Shown: positions 8,336-17,107, counted from the stretch's first letter. The stretch is 59,445 bases of DNA from Candidatus Bathyarchaeota archaeon (GCA_017883615.1 JADGNF010000006.1:1-59445); one strand, 5' to 3'. Notes: generated by a model from the sequence alone, not told the origin. Made by a program: numbers and translations.

Positions 8336-9580
8336 TTAGAAGACTACTTGGAGTACACGGTCAATTTCTCTCAGGTCAGCTAAAGCCACCGCGGCATCTT
8401 TCTTACTGAGTTTATTCGTCTTCATAAACTTCTGAAGACTCGTAACTATTTCTTGGAGCGCGTCAAAAGCGCCTTTCACGTCTAAATCACAGTTCATGTG
8501 CCTGCGGAAGGTATCCATTATGCTGTTTGCAAGCGATTTCGCTTTTGGACTGGAGATTTCACTGCTAGCGTTCTCCAACTCCTGAACGGCTGTTTTGAAG
8601 TCGTCAAGAAGCCGGCTCGTCTCTGCTAAGTTTTCCCATGTAAAGTTTCGCCGTTTCCTGTAGCTGCCATAAATCAAAAAGAAGCGTATTTGCTCGTTTT
8701 TGTAACCTTTGGCTGTTAAGTCTTGGAGGTAGAGTACGTTGCCTTTGCTTTTAGACATTTTTTTCCCATTTACATACAGGTGCCCGCCGTGAAGCCAGAA
8801 CCTAGAAAAGGGCTTTCCTGAGACAGCTTCCGCCACGGCGAGAGTATAGTCGTGGTGACGCACGAGGTTGTCGATTCCCCCACAAGCTACATCCGCGCTG
8901 AAACCAAGATGCTTAGTTACCATAGCAGCGTCCTGAATGTTCCACGCTGGGCGTCCTTTTCCGATTTCGGTTTCCCAACAGACTATGTCGCCCTTTTTGC
9001 AGCCATGCCATAAGATAAAGTCGCCCCTATTCCAAGGCATTCCTGGATACGTGTCCAAATGGAATCGGCGCTTCTTTTTGGGCCACTTATCCATGTTAAT
9101 ATGGGCGAGTTTGCCAAATCCTGGGAACTTGGTCGGGTCGTAGTACACGTTTTCCGCGCCTTGATAGCTGTATTTGTAGGCGACGCCTTTGTCAATCAGA
9201 ATTTTAGTGAGCTTTGCAGCTTGCTCCACGATTGTTGAAGCCCGAACGGTGAAGTCGGGGCGCTTAATATTCAGTTTCTCGAAGTTCCCAAAGAACTCGG
9301 CTTCGTTGCGGTTGGTTAACTCCTCAACGGAGGCACCTTCCTTTTCAGCTTGGGCTAATGCTTTATCCTCAATGTTGGTCAAAGTTATGAGTCTAGCCAC
9401 CTTATAGCCTAGAAATTCGAGGTACCGTTGTACGATGTCTTCAAAAAGGAAAGTGCGGTAGTTGCCGATATGAGCCCGCTGATAAGTGGAAGGTCCACAA
9501 GTGTACATTTTTACTTCCATGTCTTGGACTGAGTGGAAAGTCTCGGTTTTTTGGGTCAGGTTGTTGTGGAGTTTGAGCAA
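8336..9580 (-). CDS. cysS: Cysteinyl-tRNA synthetase-like protein with an altered zinc site
   Basis: 414 residues from TTG 9580, class I synthetase fold: YTCGPSTYQRAHIGN (Cys28 and the HIGH-like motif), GKPFSRFWLHGGHLYVNGKKMSKSKGN (KMSKS at 274-278) and the helical C-terminal region. In characterised CysRS the zinc that binds the substrate thiol is held by Cys28, a Cys in WHIEC, a His in PHHENE and its Glu. Here Cys28 remains, but WHIEC reads WNIQD (Asp217) and HHENE reads HHDYT, so two of four ligands are changed. It may be a genuine CysRS with a modified site or a relative with another substrate. It lies 18 bases downstream of the peroxiredoxin gene, a likely two-gene operon. Confidence 0.8.
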   Translation of the reverse strand: MLKLHNNLTQKTETFHSVQDMEVKMYTCGPSTYQRAHIGNYRTFLFEDIVQRYLEFLGYKVARLITLTNIEDKALAQAEKEGASVEELTNRNEAEFFGNFEKLNIKRPDFTVRASTIVEQAAKLTKILIDKGVAYKYSYQGAENVYYDPTKFPGFGKLAHINMDKWPKKKRRFHLDTYPGMPWNRGDFILWHGCKKGDIVCWETEIGKGRPAWNIQDAAMVTKHLGFSADVACGGIDNLVRHHDYTLAVAEAVSGKPFSRFWLHGGHLYVNGKKMSKSKGNVLYLQDLTAKGYKNEQIRFFLIYGSYRKRRNFTWENLAETSRLLDDFKTAVQELENASSEISSPKAKSLANSIMDTFRRHMNCDLDVKGAFDALQEIVTSLQKFMKTNKLSKKDAAVALADLREIDRVLQVVF

Positions 9581-9598
9581 AGTCTCACGCAGCTGTTG

Positions 9599-10105
9599 TC
9601 AGGAGGTGTTGGTCGCTGTTGGAATGGCTTTTTCTTCTTGCTCGAGTTTCTCGAGCACCTGCTTGGCTTCTTCCACGTGCTTTTGAGGCTGGTATTGCGA
9701 GTTGAATACATGACGCACGAGACCTTTCTTATCGATAACGTACGTTACTCTGCCCGGAATAACTCCTAAAGAAGCTGGAACACCGTAAAGTTTCCGGACA
9801 CTATTGTCTTGGTCACTGAGTAGCAGAAAAGGCAAACCGTGATGAGTAGCGAACGATTTGTGCGACTCGACGCTTTGCCCGCTTATGCCTAAAACCTCCG
9901 CTCCCAAATCAGTAAAAACTTGGTAGCTGTCTCTGAACGCGCAGGCTTCTTTGGTGCAACCACTGGTTTCGTCTTTGGGGTAAAAGTATAGGACCACGTT
10001 CTTTTTGCCCAAGTATTCGGAGAGGGTCACTTTGTCGCCTAATTGGGTGGGTAAAGTAAAATCTGGGGCTTTATCGCCGACTTGAACTGCCAAACAAAAC
10101 ACCAT
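9599..10105 (-). CDS. bcp: Thiol peroxidase, BCP/PrxQ-type peroxiredoxin
   Basis: 168 residues. VGDKAPDFTLP, VLYFYPKDETSGCTKEACAFRD and PGRVTYVIDKKG are the classic peroxiredoxin blocks. The peroxidatic Cys is in SGCT and the resolving Cys of the PrxQ type sits five residues later in EAC, so an intramolecular disulfide mechanism with thioredoxin as reductant is expected. It reduces hydrogen peroxide and organic hydroperoxides in the cytoplasm. The start is ATG 10105, though GTG or TTG codons just downstream could serve and no clear ribosome site is visible. Upstream member of an apparent unit with the CysRS-like gene. Confidence 0.9.
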   Translation of the reverse strand: MVFCLAVQVGDKAPDFTLPTQLGDKVTLSEYLGKKNVVLYFYPKDETSGCTKEACAFRDSYQVFTDLGAEVLGISGQSVESHKSFATHHGLPFLLLSDQDNSVRKLYGVPASLGVIPGRVTYVIDKKGLVRHVFNSQYQPQKHVEEAKQVLEKLEQEEKAIPTATNTS

Positions 10106-10206
10106 TAACCCAGTGGCGAAGAAAACTATTAACTCTTTCTAAGAAGTCATTCGCGGAAAATAGCGTTATAAGGCGCTTTGTGTTGCATGATTAAGGGAGA
10201 AACGGT

Positions 10207-10815
10207 TTGTCCGAGAAAAACTTGAATTTAGCAGGTTACAAGTGCCGAGCTATTGTTAACCACGCTGCGGGCGTGCCGATTGTATTTCTGCATGGCTTAT
10301 CGTACACGTGTGAGATTTGGCAGCGAATCGGCGTCACGGCGCTCTTAGAAGAAAAGCATGTACCGTTCTTAGCGCTGGATATGCCATACGGGATGAAAAG
10401 TGAATGCCAACCCAAAACGCGTGACCCCGAAAAAAATGTTGCCTACGCCAAAGAGGCAACCGAGAACGCTTTTGGCAAAGAGGCGCCTGTGTTGGTTGGA
10501 GCCAGCATAGGCGGGCACATGGCACTCAAATACGCTTCAGAGTTTGCAGTTAAGGGGTTGCTGCTGATTGCCCCTGCCCGGGTCTTCCAATCCGAATTCT
10601 CCCAGTCTTACCCCAAATTCAATTTCCCCGTCCGCATCATCTGGGGCACCGAAGACAACATAATCTCAGGCGAAGAAATGCGCACCCTATCCGAGAAACT
10701 ACCTAAAGCTAAACTGGTAACCTACGAAGCTGCATCGCATTCGGCTTACATTAATCAGCCGGACAGATTCAAACGGGACTTGATGGAACTTTACGCCGAT
10801 GCAGAACAGAGCTAA
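10207..10815 (+). CDS. Alpha/beta-hydrolase fold protein
   Basis: 202 residues from TTG 10207, preceded by a GGGAGA site. VFLHGLSY contributes the oxyanion region, GASIGGHMAL is the nucleophile elbow (GxSxGG), GTEDNI supplies the Asp and ASHSAY the His, giving a complete Ser-Asp-His triad. It lacks a signal peptide and is cytoplasmic. Its compact size and short lid resemble small archaeal carboxylesterase/lysophospholipase-like hydrolases. The substrate is not identifiable. Divergent from the peroxiredoxin gene with about 100 bases between the starts. Confidence 0.8.
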   Translation: MSEKNLNLAGYKCRAIVNHAAGVPIVFLHGLSYTCEIWQRIGVTALLEEKHVPFLALDMPYGMKSECQPKTRDPEKNVAYAKEATENAFGKEAPVLVGASIGGHMALKYASEFAVKGLLLIAPARVFQSEFSQSYPKFNFPVRIIWGTEDNIISGEEMRTLSEKLPKAKLVTYEAASHSAYINQPDRFKRDLMELYADAEQS

Positions 10816-10874
10816 CTTTTATTTTTCCTAAGCACGAAATTTTAAAAGCTTGTCTCTCGGATAATGAGATAGGC

Positions 10875-11105
10875 GTGGTTTTGCAGCTTACAAGAGGCTG
10901 GAAGATTCGAATAGTTGGTGAAGTAATCTCAGTAATCGGACTAGTACTTTTGGGAGTTTCATTTTTTGCTGAAAACTGGGGTAATGAGTACAACATTCTA
11001 TTTGCTGCTGCTGTGGTTATTGGTACAATAATTCACGTGTACGGCAACAGTGTGCGGCAAAGTGAAAAGAAAATCTTGGAACCGAAAGAACAAGAGAAGT
11101 ACTAA
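10875..11105 (+). CDS. Small two-helix membrane protein
   Basis: 76 residues from GTG 10875 (TTG 10881 also possible). Two hydrophobic helices (about 14-33 and 39-57) are separated by FFAENWGNEY and followed by a charged tail rich in K and E. A TATA-like TTTTAAAAG is about 25 bases upstream, compatible with a leaderless or short-leader transcript. I do not recognise a family. It follows the hydrolase on the same strand by 60 bases and could share its transcript. Confidence 0.55.
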   Translation: MVLQLTRGWKIRIVGEVISVIGLVLLGVSFFAENWGNEYNILFAAAVVIGTIIHVYGNSVRQSEKKILEPKEQEKY

Positions 11106-11164
11106 TCACAAGATTAGATCGCGATAGACCCTGGTTTCAGTTACTTCATACTCAACGAAAAGCA

Positions 11165-11737
11165 CTAGCAGTGTTCTCTGGGTTTTGCAATGACCAAGTA
11201 GTGGTATAGTCCTGCTTCCTGCGTTTTGATTGCAGTGAACCCTGCAATCCTCATCAGTCCCAAGGCATCTGATTCGCTAAACCGAATCTGGAACGGAGGA
11301 CCAAACGGCATCTGAAGTTTTTTCCAGTCCAAATCTACGATTAAGCCAGTGGGTTTGAGCATTTTTTTGGCGTTTTGGAGAACTTGCACGGCGTCTTTGA
11401 AGTCGTGGAGGTCCATGCTGTAGAAGACGATGTCGGCGCAGTGGGTGCAGAATTCGGTTTCCTCGGCGGGTGCAGCTGTTGCTTTGATGTTTTTGAGGTT
11501 TTGCTTTTGGGCTTTGGCTTTTAGCTTTTCGATGGCTTGCGGGTCCAAATCCACGGCGTACACTGACCCTGAGTCGCCCACAATCTTCGCAGCCAAGAGC
11601 GAGAAGAAGCCGTCGCCGCAGCCTACATCCACAAAAACCATACCCGCAGCCAATCCCACATCCTTTAGGACTGCTTCGGGGTTGTACCAGCTTCGCCTAG
11701 TCGTCTCATCCAGCGAAAACCCACCATGACAACCCAT
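11165..11737 (-). CDS. Class I SAM-dependent methyltransferase
   Basis: 190 residues. VFVDVGCGDGFFSLLAA is motif I (SAM-binding glycine loop), YAVDLD the acidic loop after strand 2, and the strand-4 region reads ADIVFYSMDLHDF, with GLIVDLDWK after it. It looks like the UbiE/arsenite-methyltransferase branch, but the substrate is open. The N-terminal MGCHGGFSLDETTRRSWYNPE contains one Cys and one His of unknown importance. It lies 8 bases downstream of the 98-residue protein at 11746 on the same strand, so the two are almost certainly co-transcribed. Confidence 0.8.
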   Translation of the reverse strand: MGCHGGFSLDETTRRSWYNPEAVLKDVGLAAGMVFVDVGCGDGFFSLLAAKIVGDSGSVYAVDLDPQAIEKLKAKAQKQNLKNIKATAAPAEETEFCTHCADIVFYSMDLHDFKDAVQVLQNAKKMLKPTGLIVDLDWKKLQMPFGPPFQIRFSESDALGLMRIAGFTAIKTQEAGLYHYLVIAKPREHC

Positions 11738-11745
11738 AGCCGTCC

Positions 11746-12042
11746 CTACTGCCCAAGGATTTTGCGGATTCGTTTTTCATGGTTCTCGCGGGAGGTGAGC
11801 GGGTAGATTTCCCGGTCCATGTGGAAAAACATCGGGTCCTCGCCTATAACCCGCGAAAGCATTTCATCTGAGTCCACATTTACCACGAGCATGCTGCCCT
11901 GCTGACCGATAAGGTGGTAGGTAACTTCGAGGATTTTCTGCTTCTCCAACTCGTCAAAATACTTGAATTGCAACGGCAAAAACTTCGCCCACTTCTCCAT
12001 GGGAACTTCACGTTTTACTTTTTGAACTACTAAAAATTTCAT
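11746..12042 (-). CDS. Small alpha/beta protein, muconolactone isomerase-like fold
   Basis: 98 residues: MKFLVVQKVKREVPMEKW, then a KYFDELEKQKILEVTYHL helix-strand unit, QGSMLVVNVDSDEML and a PMFFHMDREIYPL strand. This strand-helix order and the edge strands resemble ferredoxin-like dimeric alpha/beta barrels such as muconolactone isomerase and YCII relatives. No catalytic residues can be named. Upstream partner of the methyltransferase with an 8-base gap, so it may bind the same substrate or be a regulatory partner; this is inference from position only. Confidence 0.6.
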   Translation of the reverse strand: MKFLVVQKVKREVPMEKWAKFLPLQFKYFDELEKQKILEVTYHLIGQQGSMLVVNVDSDEMLSRVIGEDPMFFHMDREIYPLTSRENHEKRIRKILGQ

Positions 12043-12155
12043 AAGAATACCTACACAGGAAATGGTTTAGTCGCATTTTAAAACGTTTCTAAAAAACTTT
12101 TACGAATCAAAAAAAGAGGAAAAACGAAAATTGGGTGTCTGCGTAGTGTTAGGGG

Positions 12156-12302
12156 TTACTTTTTTTCTTCTTCCCCACGCTTCATCATATCGGGCATCTT
12201 CCAATGCATCTTTGTCATTCCTTCTTTCATGACTTCCATGAGTTCTTCGTTTATCTCTAGTTCGAGGGTAAGCTTCACTTTTCCTTTCTTTTCTTCAGAC
12301 AT
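12156..12302 (-). CDS. 48-residue charged helical protein
   Basis: A small gene with a strong ribosome site, GGGAGGTGG, five bases ahead of ATG 12302. The product begins MSEEKKGKVKLTLELEINEE and continues as an amphipathic, Met- and Lys-rich helix ending RGEEEKK. Its start overlaps the last eight bases of the upstream regulator-like gene, so translation is coupled. No family recognised. Strand-plus-helix composition and tight coupling to a DNA-binding-like protein suggest an antitoxin-sized or dimerisation partner, but that is speculation. Confidence 0.65.
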   Translation of the reverse strand: MSEEKKGKVKLTLELEINEELMEVMKEGMTKMHWKMPDMMKRGEEEKK

Positions 12303-12555
12303 TCAACCACCTCCCTAAAGTTTTGGATCGTTTAGGTAACACGTGAGCGAAAAAGTGGTGCACCTGGTTGCGGTTGACTTCAAGTTCCACGGTGACTCTG
12401 TAGTGGATTTTTCCGAGCCGTTGTGTGTGGATTTTGTAATCGTCGATTAGCCCTTGCTGCTTCCACATTCGAAGCGTTCGCGACAGGTAGTAGGAGATAG
12501 CGGTGGGCGCTAAAGGTTCGAAAGCCAAAGCTGCTCTGAGCAGAAAACGCATCAT
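12295..12555 (-). CDS. Small winged-helix-like protein
   Basis: 86 residues from ATG 12555. The sequence has a helical first half (LRAALAFEPLAPTAISYYLSRTLRMWKQQGLI) followed by DDYKIHTQRLGKIHYRVTVELEV, which reads like the recognition helix and wing of a winged-helix domain, and ends in a basic segment. An AGGAGG ribosome site at 12592-12587 lies seven bases before an in-frame ATA codon (12579), not before the ATG, so the true start may be the ATA or may have been mutated. The downstream 48-residue gene overlaps its end. Possibly a small transcriptional regulator. Confidence 0.55.
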   Translation of the reverse strand: MMRFLLRAALAFEPLAPTAISYYLSRTLRMWKQQGLIDDYKIHTQRLGKIHYRVTVELEVNRNQVHHFFAHVLPKRSKTLGRWLNV

Positions 12556-12701
12556 TCTGGGGCTAACAATTACGGCTATGGTTTTTCCTCCTACTCGCGT
12601 TTACTTTATTAACGGCTCTTACAAGTAAACGCTTTTCACAATAGAAGGAACGATTCTTTAAATCCTTGTGACTGTCAGTTACCAACAACAAGGTGACTCT
12701 C

Positions 12702-13196
12702 TTGGCGGTTTCGAGCTTAAACGAGCGAATAATTCAATGCAAAAAATGCAGGCTCTGGCAAGACTCAAAACAAGCCGTTCCCGGAGAGGGACCACTTAAC
12801 GCGAAGGTGATACTGATTGGGCAGAACCCGGGTGCCGAAGAAGACAAGGTGGGCAGACCCTTCGTGGGTCGAGCAGGGAAGTTCCTCAACAAGGTGCTGG
12901 CTGCCAACGGAATCAACCGAGAAGAGGTATTCGTAACCAATATCGTCAAGCACTTGACGCTTCAGAACCGCGTTCCTCTCCCCGATGAAATTGCCGCGTG
13001 CGTGCCTTACCTTTGCGCGCAAATTGATTTGATTAAGCCAAAGGTTGTTGTATTGATGGGAAAGATCGCGTGGCAAACCCCAAGACGGGATGACATTCTG
13101 TTCATAGAGACGGTTCATCCGTCGGCAGCGATGCGGTTCACCAAGATGAGGCAACGGTTCGAAGAAGATTTCGCTTCACTTGCAAAATTTCTATAG
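12702..13196 (+). CDS. Family-4-like uracil-DNA glycosylase
   Basis: About 164 residues from TTG 12702; AGGTGA is five bases upstream and contains the alternative GTG at 12693. CKKCRLW near the N-terminus is the first pair of iron-sulfur ligands, GQNPGAEEDKVGRPFVGRAGKFLNKVL is motif A with the uracil-binding loop, and VHPSAAMRF is the His-containing motif B. In family 4 enzymes a third cluster Cys lies in the VVKC.PP.NR block; here it reads IVKHLTLQNR, with His instead, while the later Cys in EIAACVPYL is present. The enzyme should remove uracil (deaminated cytosine) from DNA. It is a single gene with a TATA-like CTTTAAAT about 45 bases upstream. Confidence 0.8.
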   Translation: MAVSSLNERIIQCKKCRLWQDSKQAVPGEGPLNAKVILIGQNPGAEEDKVGRPFVGRAGKFLNKVLAANGINREEVFVTNIVKHLTLQNRVPLPDEIAACVPYLCAQIDLIKPKVVVLMGKIAWQTPRRDDILFIETVHPSAAMRFTKMRQRFEEDFASLAKFL

Positions 13197-13450
13197 TCTA
13201 CACTTGTTCCTATCGCTCGATTATGCAAGGGAACCACCCTGAAGGGCACCATTTTCGCTTGCTTTGGCGTTTCGTATTCGCTCGCGGTCTCTCTGATTCT
13301 CGACTTATGTTCCCCTTCCCCTCCAGCTGCACGCCTCTCCGCGCAGGAAGTTATGAGTGAAGGAAGCTGAGAAAGCAAAGTTTTTCTTGACACAACAAAC
13401 CTTGACAAACAACCTTTTAGGCGAAAACCGGCATTAGTGGATTGATACGT

Positions 13451-14275
13451 ATGAGGAAGGAAGCAACCGTAATTACATTCGTCGTTTGCATTTTGCTTCT
13501 TCCGATTGCGTCAAAAACCCAAGTTTCCTTGGTAACTGCCGATTTAGCATCCAAGCAAGCTATTGTTGTATACAGTCCAACCCAGAACGCAACTTACATA
13601 AATAATATGCAAATAACGTTTCTGTCAACATTTACCGGTGACGGCTGGTTCATTATCGATAATGGCACGATGAATAGGGTGCGCGAAACAGGAGTGGACC
13701 TTGACAACTACACTAATTATGACGACACAATCTGGTTTAGTGACCTTAACTTGGGCAATTGAACAACACATCACATAACACTGGGAGTCTCAACGACATT
13801 GTTTGACGAAAACAAGATAACGGTTGTTAACGAGTCATCATCGGAACCTATTCTATTTACCGTTTACATAGTTCCCCCAACCTTCCAAATCACCAGCCCT
13901 CAAAACGCCACCTACAACACAACTGACATCAGAGTAACCTTGGAGATTAACAACCCAACGTACTATCTAGACTACCCAACAACCTTCGCATACGTTCTTG
14001 ATAATGCGTCAACCAATTATGATAGGTTATTCTACTATTCTAGTTCGCTCTTTACAGGATTAACAAACGGTTCTCATAATGTAACCGTTTATGCCTTCGG
14101 GACAAACAAGACCGTCTTCTTCACTATAAACGCCATACCAACTATTTCGCCAAGTCCAATACTGACAGTTACTCCTTCGGCTTCTGTGCTGGAGTTCCCA
14201 ACTTGGACAATTCTGACGATGACTGCAACAGCCACTCTAGTAACGACTATGATAGCGAGAAGGAGAAAGCGCTAA
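13451..14275 (+). pseudogene. Surface protein with C-terminal anchor, interrupted by in-frame TGA
   Basis: A signal peptide (MRKEATVITFVVCILLLPIA) opens the frame, then Ig-like text (YSPTQNATYINNMQITFLS, TSPQNATYNTTDIRVTLEIN). The frame is broken at 13760-13762 by TGA after SDLNLGN and continues in the same frame (TTHHITLGVSTTLFDENK). The C-terminus is LEFPTWTILTMTATATLVTTMIARRRKR, an EFP-type archaeal membrane anchor (short P-containing motif, helix, basic tail). Repeats of the form I.SPQNATYNT are typical of Bathyarchaeia-type surface proteins. No SECIS-like context was recognised and Sec decoding is unlikely. One substitution would restore a roughly 275-residue exported protein. Confidence 0.7.
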
Positions 14276-14415
14276 AGAAGTCCTAAATCTAAAGAAGCTG
14301 CTACTCAATTTCTCAAATAAACTGGTTTGTCATTAAATCATATGAATAATCCGTACTAACAATTGGACTTATATCTCCCTAGTCCACCAACTACTTATCT
14401 GCGGGGCCGTGCCGA

Positions 14416-14877
14416 TTGAATAATCCAAAAGAAAACGAAACTCAACTTGACTATGCCTTACGCGGGAAAGCTTGGAAAGTCTATTGGTATCTCCTGAAAA
14501 GCGGGACTCCGCAGAGCGTGCGCGAAGTTCAACGCGCTCTTCACTTCAGCAGTCCAAGCGTTGCCAGTCACCATTTGGAGCAACTTCGAGAGCTGGGATT
14601 AGTGGATAAACAAGAGTTAGGCGGACACTATTTCCTGGTTGGCGAAGTTAAAATCGGCGTACTACGGCATTACGTCAAGTTGGGCAAGCTACTATTTCCC
14701 CGCTACTTCTTTTATGCCGTTTTCTCAACAACGTTTTACGCGGCGTTTCTAGCGGTTTTGATGCCGGGGTTGAACTGGTTGGCGCGCGAAAACCTCTTCA
14801 TTATGGTGTTTGGCGCGGTTGTTTGCGCGGTTTTTTGGTATGAAGCTTACCGTATGTGGTCGTTGCGTCCGTACTAA
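14416..14877 (+). CDS. Membrane-anchored winged-helix (ArsR-like) regulator
   Basis: 153 residues from TTG 14416. The N-terminal 80 residues are a winged helix: AWKVYWYLLKSGTPQSVREVQRALHFSSPSVASHHLEQL (helix-turn-helix) then LGLVDKQELGGHYFLV (wing). The C-terminal half has two membrane helices (about 94-116 and 123-144). DNA-binding domains tethered to the membrane are common in archaea. It precedes the beta-propeller gene by about 80 bases on the same strand, and the two probably form one sensing or regulatory unit, perhaps with the propeller outside the cell. Confidence 0.75.
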   Translation: MNNPKENETQLDYALRGKAWKVYWYLLKSGTPQSVREVQRALHFSSPSVASHHLEQLRELGLVDKQELGGHYFLVGEVKIGVLRHYVKLGKLLFPRYFFYAVFSTTFYAAFLAVLMPGLNWLARENLFIMVFGAVVCAVFWYEAYRMWSLRPY

Positions 14878-14959
14878 CAGCTGGAACATGCTGTACTCGG
14901 GCTTAGCATAAAATAAACTCGTGAACTAATGAGTAAGTATAGAAAAAGGTGAAAAATAC

Positions 14960-17080
14960 ATGGTACAGAAAGAAGTGATGAAGAAGACCAGAACTTACGG
15001 TTTAATCGGTGTTCTTTTAGCAGTTTTGCTTGTTGCGATGATCTACAGTTATGGCGTTAATCCGGGTATTTCGCCCTTGCCAGCGCCTTCAACAGATAAG
15101 ACTGGTTCAACGATGAAAACTTTCACGTCTTACAATGAACTCAGAGATTTCCTTACTTCAGCTGGCTCAACAGCAAATTTGAATTATTATACAGGTACCG
15201 CTACTGGTGCATTGGCTCCTGAGGCAATGCCGGCTCCTACGGCAGCTCCCACAGCACAAAACTCAGCCACTAAAGACTACTCAACTACCAACATCCAAGT
15301 TGCAGGCGTAGACGAAGCTGACACCGTTAAAACTGACGGCACCACTCTTTACGTGGTCGGTAATAGCAGTCAAGTTGTGTATATTCTCGATGCGAATCCG
15401 CAAAATGCTCGTGTACTCGGAAAAATCTCTTTCAGTAACGCATACGTTTCGGGGATTTACCTGAACGGTACAAAACTTGCAGTTATGGGCAACCAGTATG
15501 AATCCTATTACGTGGATAGCAAAGCTGTAGGAGGATATTCTACAGGACTAGCTTTGCCTTATTGGAGTAGCGGCACAACCTTTGTTTACGTTTACGATGT
15601 CTCTAACAAAGCCGACCCGGTTCTTTCGCGAAACTTCACCATGAGCGGTAACTACGTTAACTCCCGAATGATAGGCAACTACGTCTACGACATCATAAGC
15701 CAAAATGCGCAGGTTTCAAACAACACGGTTTACTTACCCGAGATCTTTTCGGGTGGACAGGTCTCAAGCGTTGACCCCACAACAATCCACTACGCTAACA
15801 CCTCAGACACCTACTACAGTTACACCACAATAGTCAGCTTAGACCTCCTTAACGATGCGGCGCAAACCTCAAACGTGACAATAATGATGGGCAATACAGG
15901 GACAATGTACGTTTCTCAAAGTAACATCTACATAACATACCCCATATCAGAATACCAGACGATCGCCCAGCCAACCGGGACCTCCAACTCAAACGGCGGC
16001 ATCACAATTATGCCCATGCCCCTTATGATACGACCGAGTTGGCAGGGAACCGCCATCTACCGCATCCAAGTTTCCGGTGCATCCCTGACTTTTGCGGCTC
16101 AAGGAAACGTAACTGGTAACGTGCTCAGCCAATACTCAATGGATGAATACAATGGGTACTTCCGAATAGCTACAACAAGCTACGATTACAACTCAACAAG
16201 TTGGTGGACAGGTACACCCCAAAATAACCTGTACATCTTGAACTCGGACCTGAACATGGTGAGCAAAATCGAAAACTTAGCAAGCGGCGAAACTCTGCAT
16301 GCAGCGCGGTTCATGGGGGACCGATGCTACTTGGTGACTTTCCAGCAAGTTGACCCATTATTTGTAATTGATTTAAGTCAACCCACCAACCCTCAGGTTC
16401 TAGGGAACCTAACGATTCCGGGTTACTCTGATTTCTTGCAGCCCTACGACGAAACCCATCTCATTGGCATCGGACAAGACGTGAACGCAAGCATCGACGC
16501 GGACAAAATCCACACCCCAGGCGACGTGTATTACACTGCGATTTTGGGTTTGAAGGTGTCCTTGTTTGACGTTACTGATGTTGCGAACCCCACAGAAATC
16601 TCCCACTACGTCATAGGCGACCGCGGCACCTCTTCTGAAGCCCTCAACAACCCCAAAGCCCTCCTGTTTGACCAATCCCGCCACCTTCTGGTGCTGCCCG
16701 TAGACCTTTATTTGACAAGCAACGGTTCCACAAACCCAGCCCCCATTGGAGTAGCCAAACCCGGAGCTGAAATCGCGCCGCCAATGTTTCCCTCAACCAC
16801 CTCCTACTCGCAATTCGTTTGGCAAGGCGTGTACGTATTCAACGTGGACCTCACCAACGGCTTAACCCTGAGAGGTAACGTGACGCAGATGGACAACGCA
16901 TCGGCTCTCCTCGCTGATCCGTCGCTGGCAATGATGAACTCGTATCAATGGATACAAAGCAGCCAATTCATCACACGATCAACCTACATCGGCAACGTCC
17001 TCTACACCTTCAGTGACACCCGAGTACAGCTAAACAGCCTAGACGACTTCGCATTGCTTGCCCAAATCGATCTGAACTAA
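14960..17080 (+). CDS. Exported protein with C-terminal beta-propeller domain (COG4880-like)
   Basis: 706 residues from ATG 14960, which follows an AGGTGA site seven bases upstream. The N-terminus is a signal/anchor helix (about 14-31) and a P/A/T-rich linker. IQVAGVDEADTVKTDGTTLYVV is the diagnostic block of this archaeal/bacterial family of secreted propellers. Repeated blades follow (VYVYDVSNKADPVLSRNF; LFVIDLSQPTNPQVLGNL; SLFDVTDVANPTEISHY), each built on D.S...P......, and several N-glycosylation-type NxT/S sites. No catalytic motif is seen, so a binding or scaffold role at the surface is likely. The adjacent membrane HTH regulator is probably functionally linked. Confidence 0.8.
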   Translation: MVQKEVMKKTRTYGLIGVLLAVLLVAMIYSYGVNPGISPLPAPSTDKTGSTMKTFTSYNELRDFLTSAGSTANLNYYTGTATGALAPEAMPAPTAAPTAQNSATKDYSTTNIQVAGVDEADTVKTDGTTLYVVGNSSQVVYILDANPQNARVLGKISFSNAYVSGIYLNGTKLAVMGNQYESYYVDSKAVGGYSTGLALPYWSSGTTFVYVYDVSNKADPVLSRNFTMSGNYVNSRMIGNYVYDIISQNAQVSNNTVYLPEIFSGGQVSSVDPTTIHYANTSDTYYSYTTIVSLDLLNDAAQTSNVTIMMGNTGTMYVSQSNIYITYPISEYQTIAQPTGTSNSNGGITIMPMPLMIRPSWQGTAIYRIQVSGASLTFAAQGNVTGNVLSQYSMDEYNGYFRIATTSYDYNSTSWWTGTPQNNLYILNSDLNMVSKIENLASGETLHAARFMGDRCYLVTFQQVDPLFVIDLSQPTNPQVLGNLTIPGYSDFLQPYDETHLIGIGQDVNASIDADKIHTPGDVYYTAILGLKVSLFDVTDVANPTEISHYVIGDRGTSSEALNNPKALLFDQSRHLLVLPVDLYLTSNGSTNPAPIGVAKPGAEIAPPMFPSTTSYSQFVWQGVYVFNVDLTNGLTLRGNVTQMDNASALLADPSLAMMNSYQWIQSSQFITRSTYIGNVLYTFSDTRVQLNSLDDFALLAQIDLN

Positions 17081-17083
17081 AAT

Positions 17084-17107
17084 CTCTCCTCTTTTCTTTC
17101 TTTTTCC
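17084..17107 (+). terminator. T-rich terminator after the propeller gene
   Basis: A pyrimidine run with T blocks (CTCTTTTCTTTCTTTTTCC) begins four bases after the stop codon, of the kind that ends archaeal transcription. Confidence 0.4.

Noticed and set aside
13115-13408. Minus-strand 97-residue frame
   Set aside because: Overlaps the UDG end and a gap, basic/serine-rich text without start site or family.
13760-13762. TGA read as selenocysteine
   Set aside because: No Cys-type redox context and no SECIS-like structure recognised; a surface-protein repeat region is an unlikely place for it.
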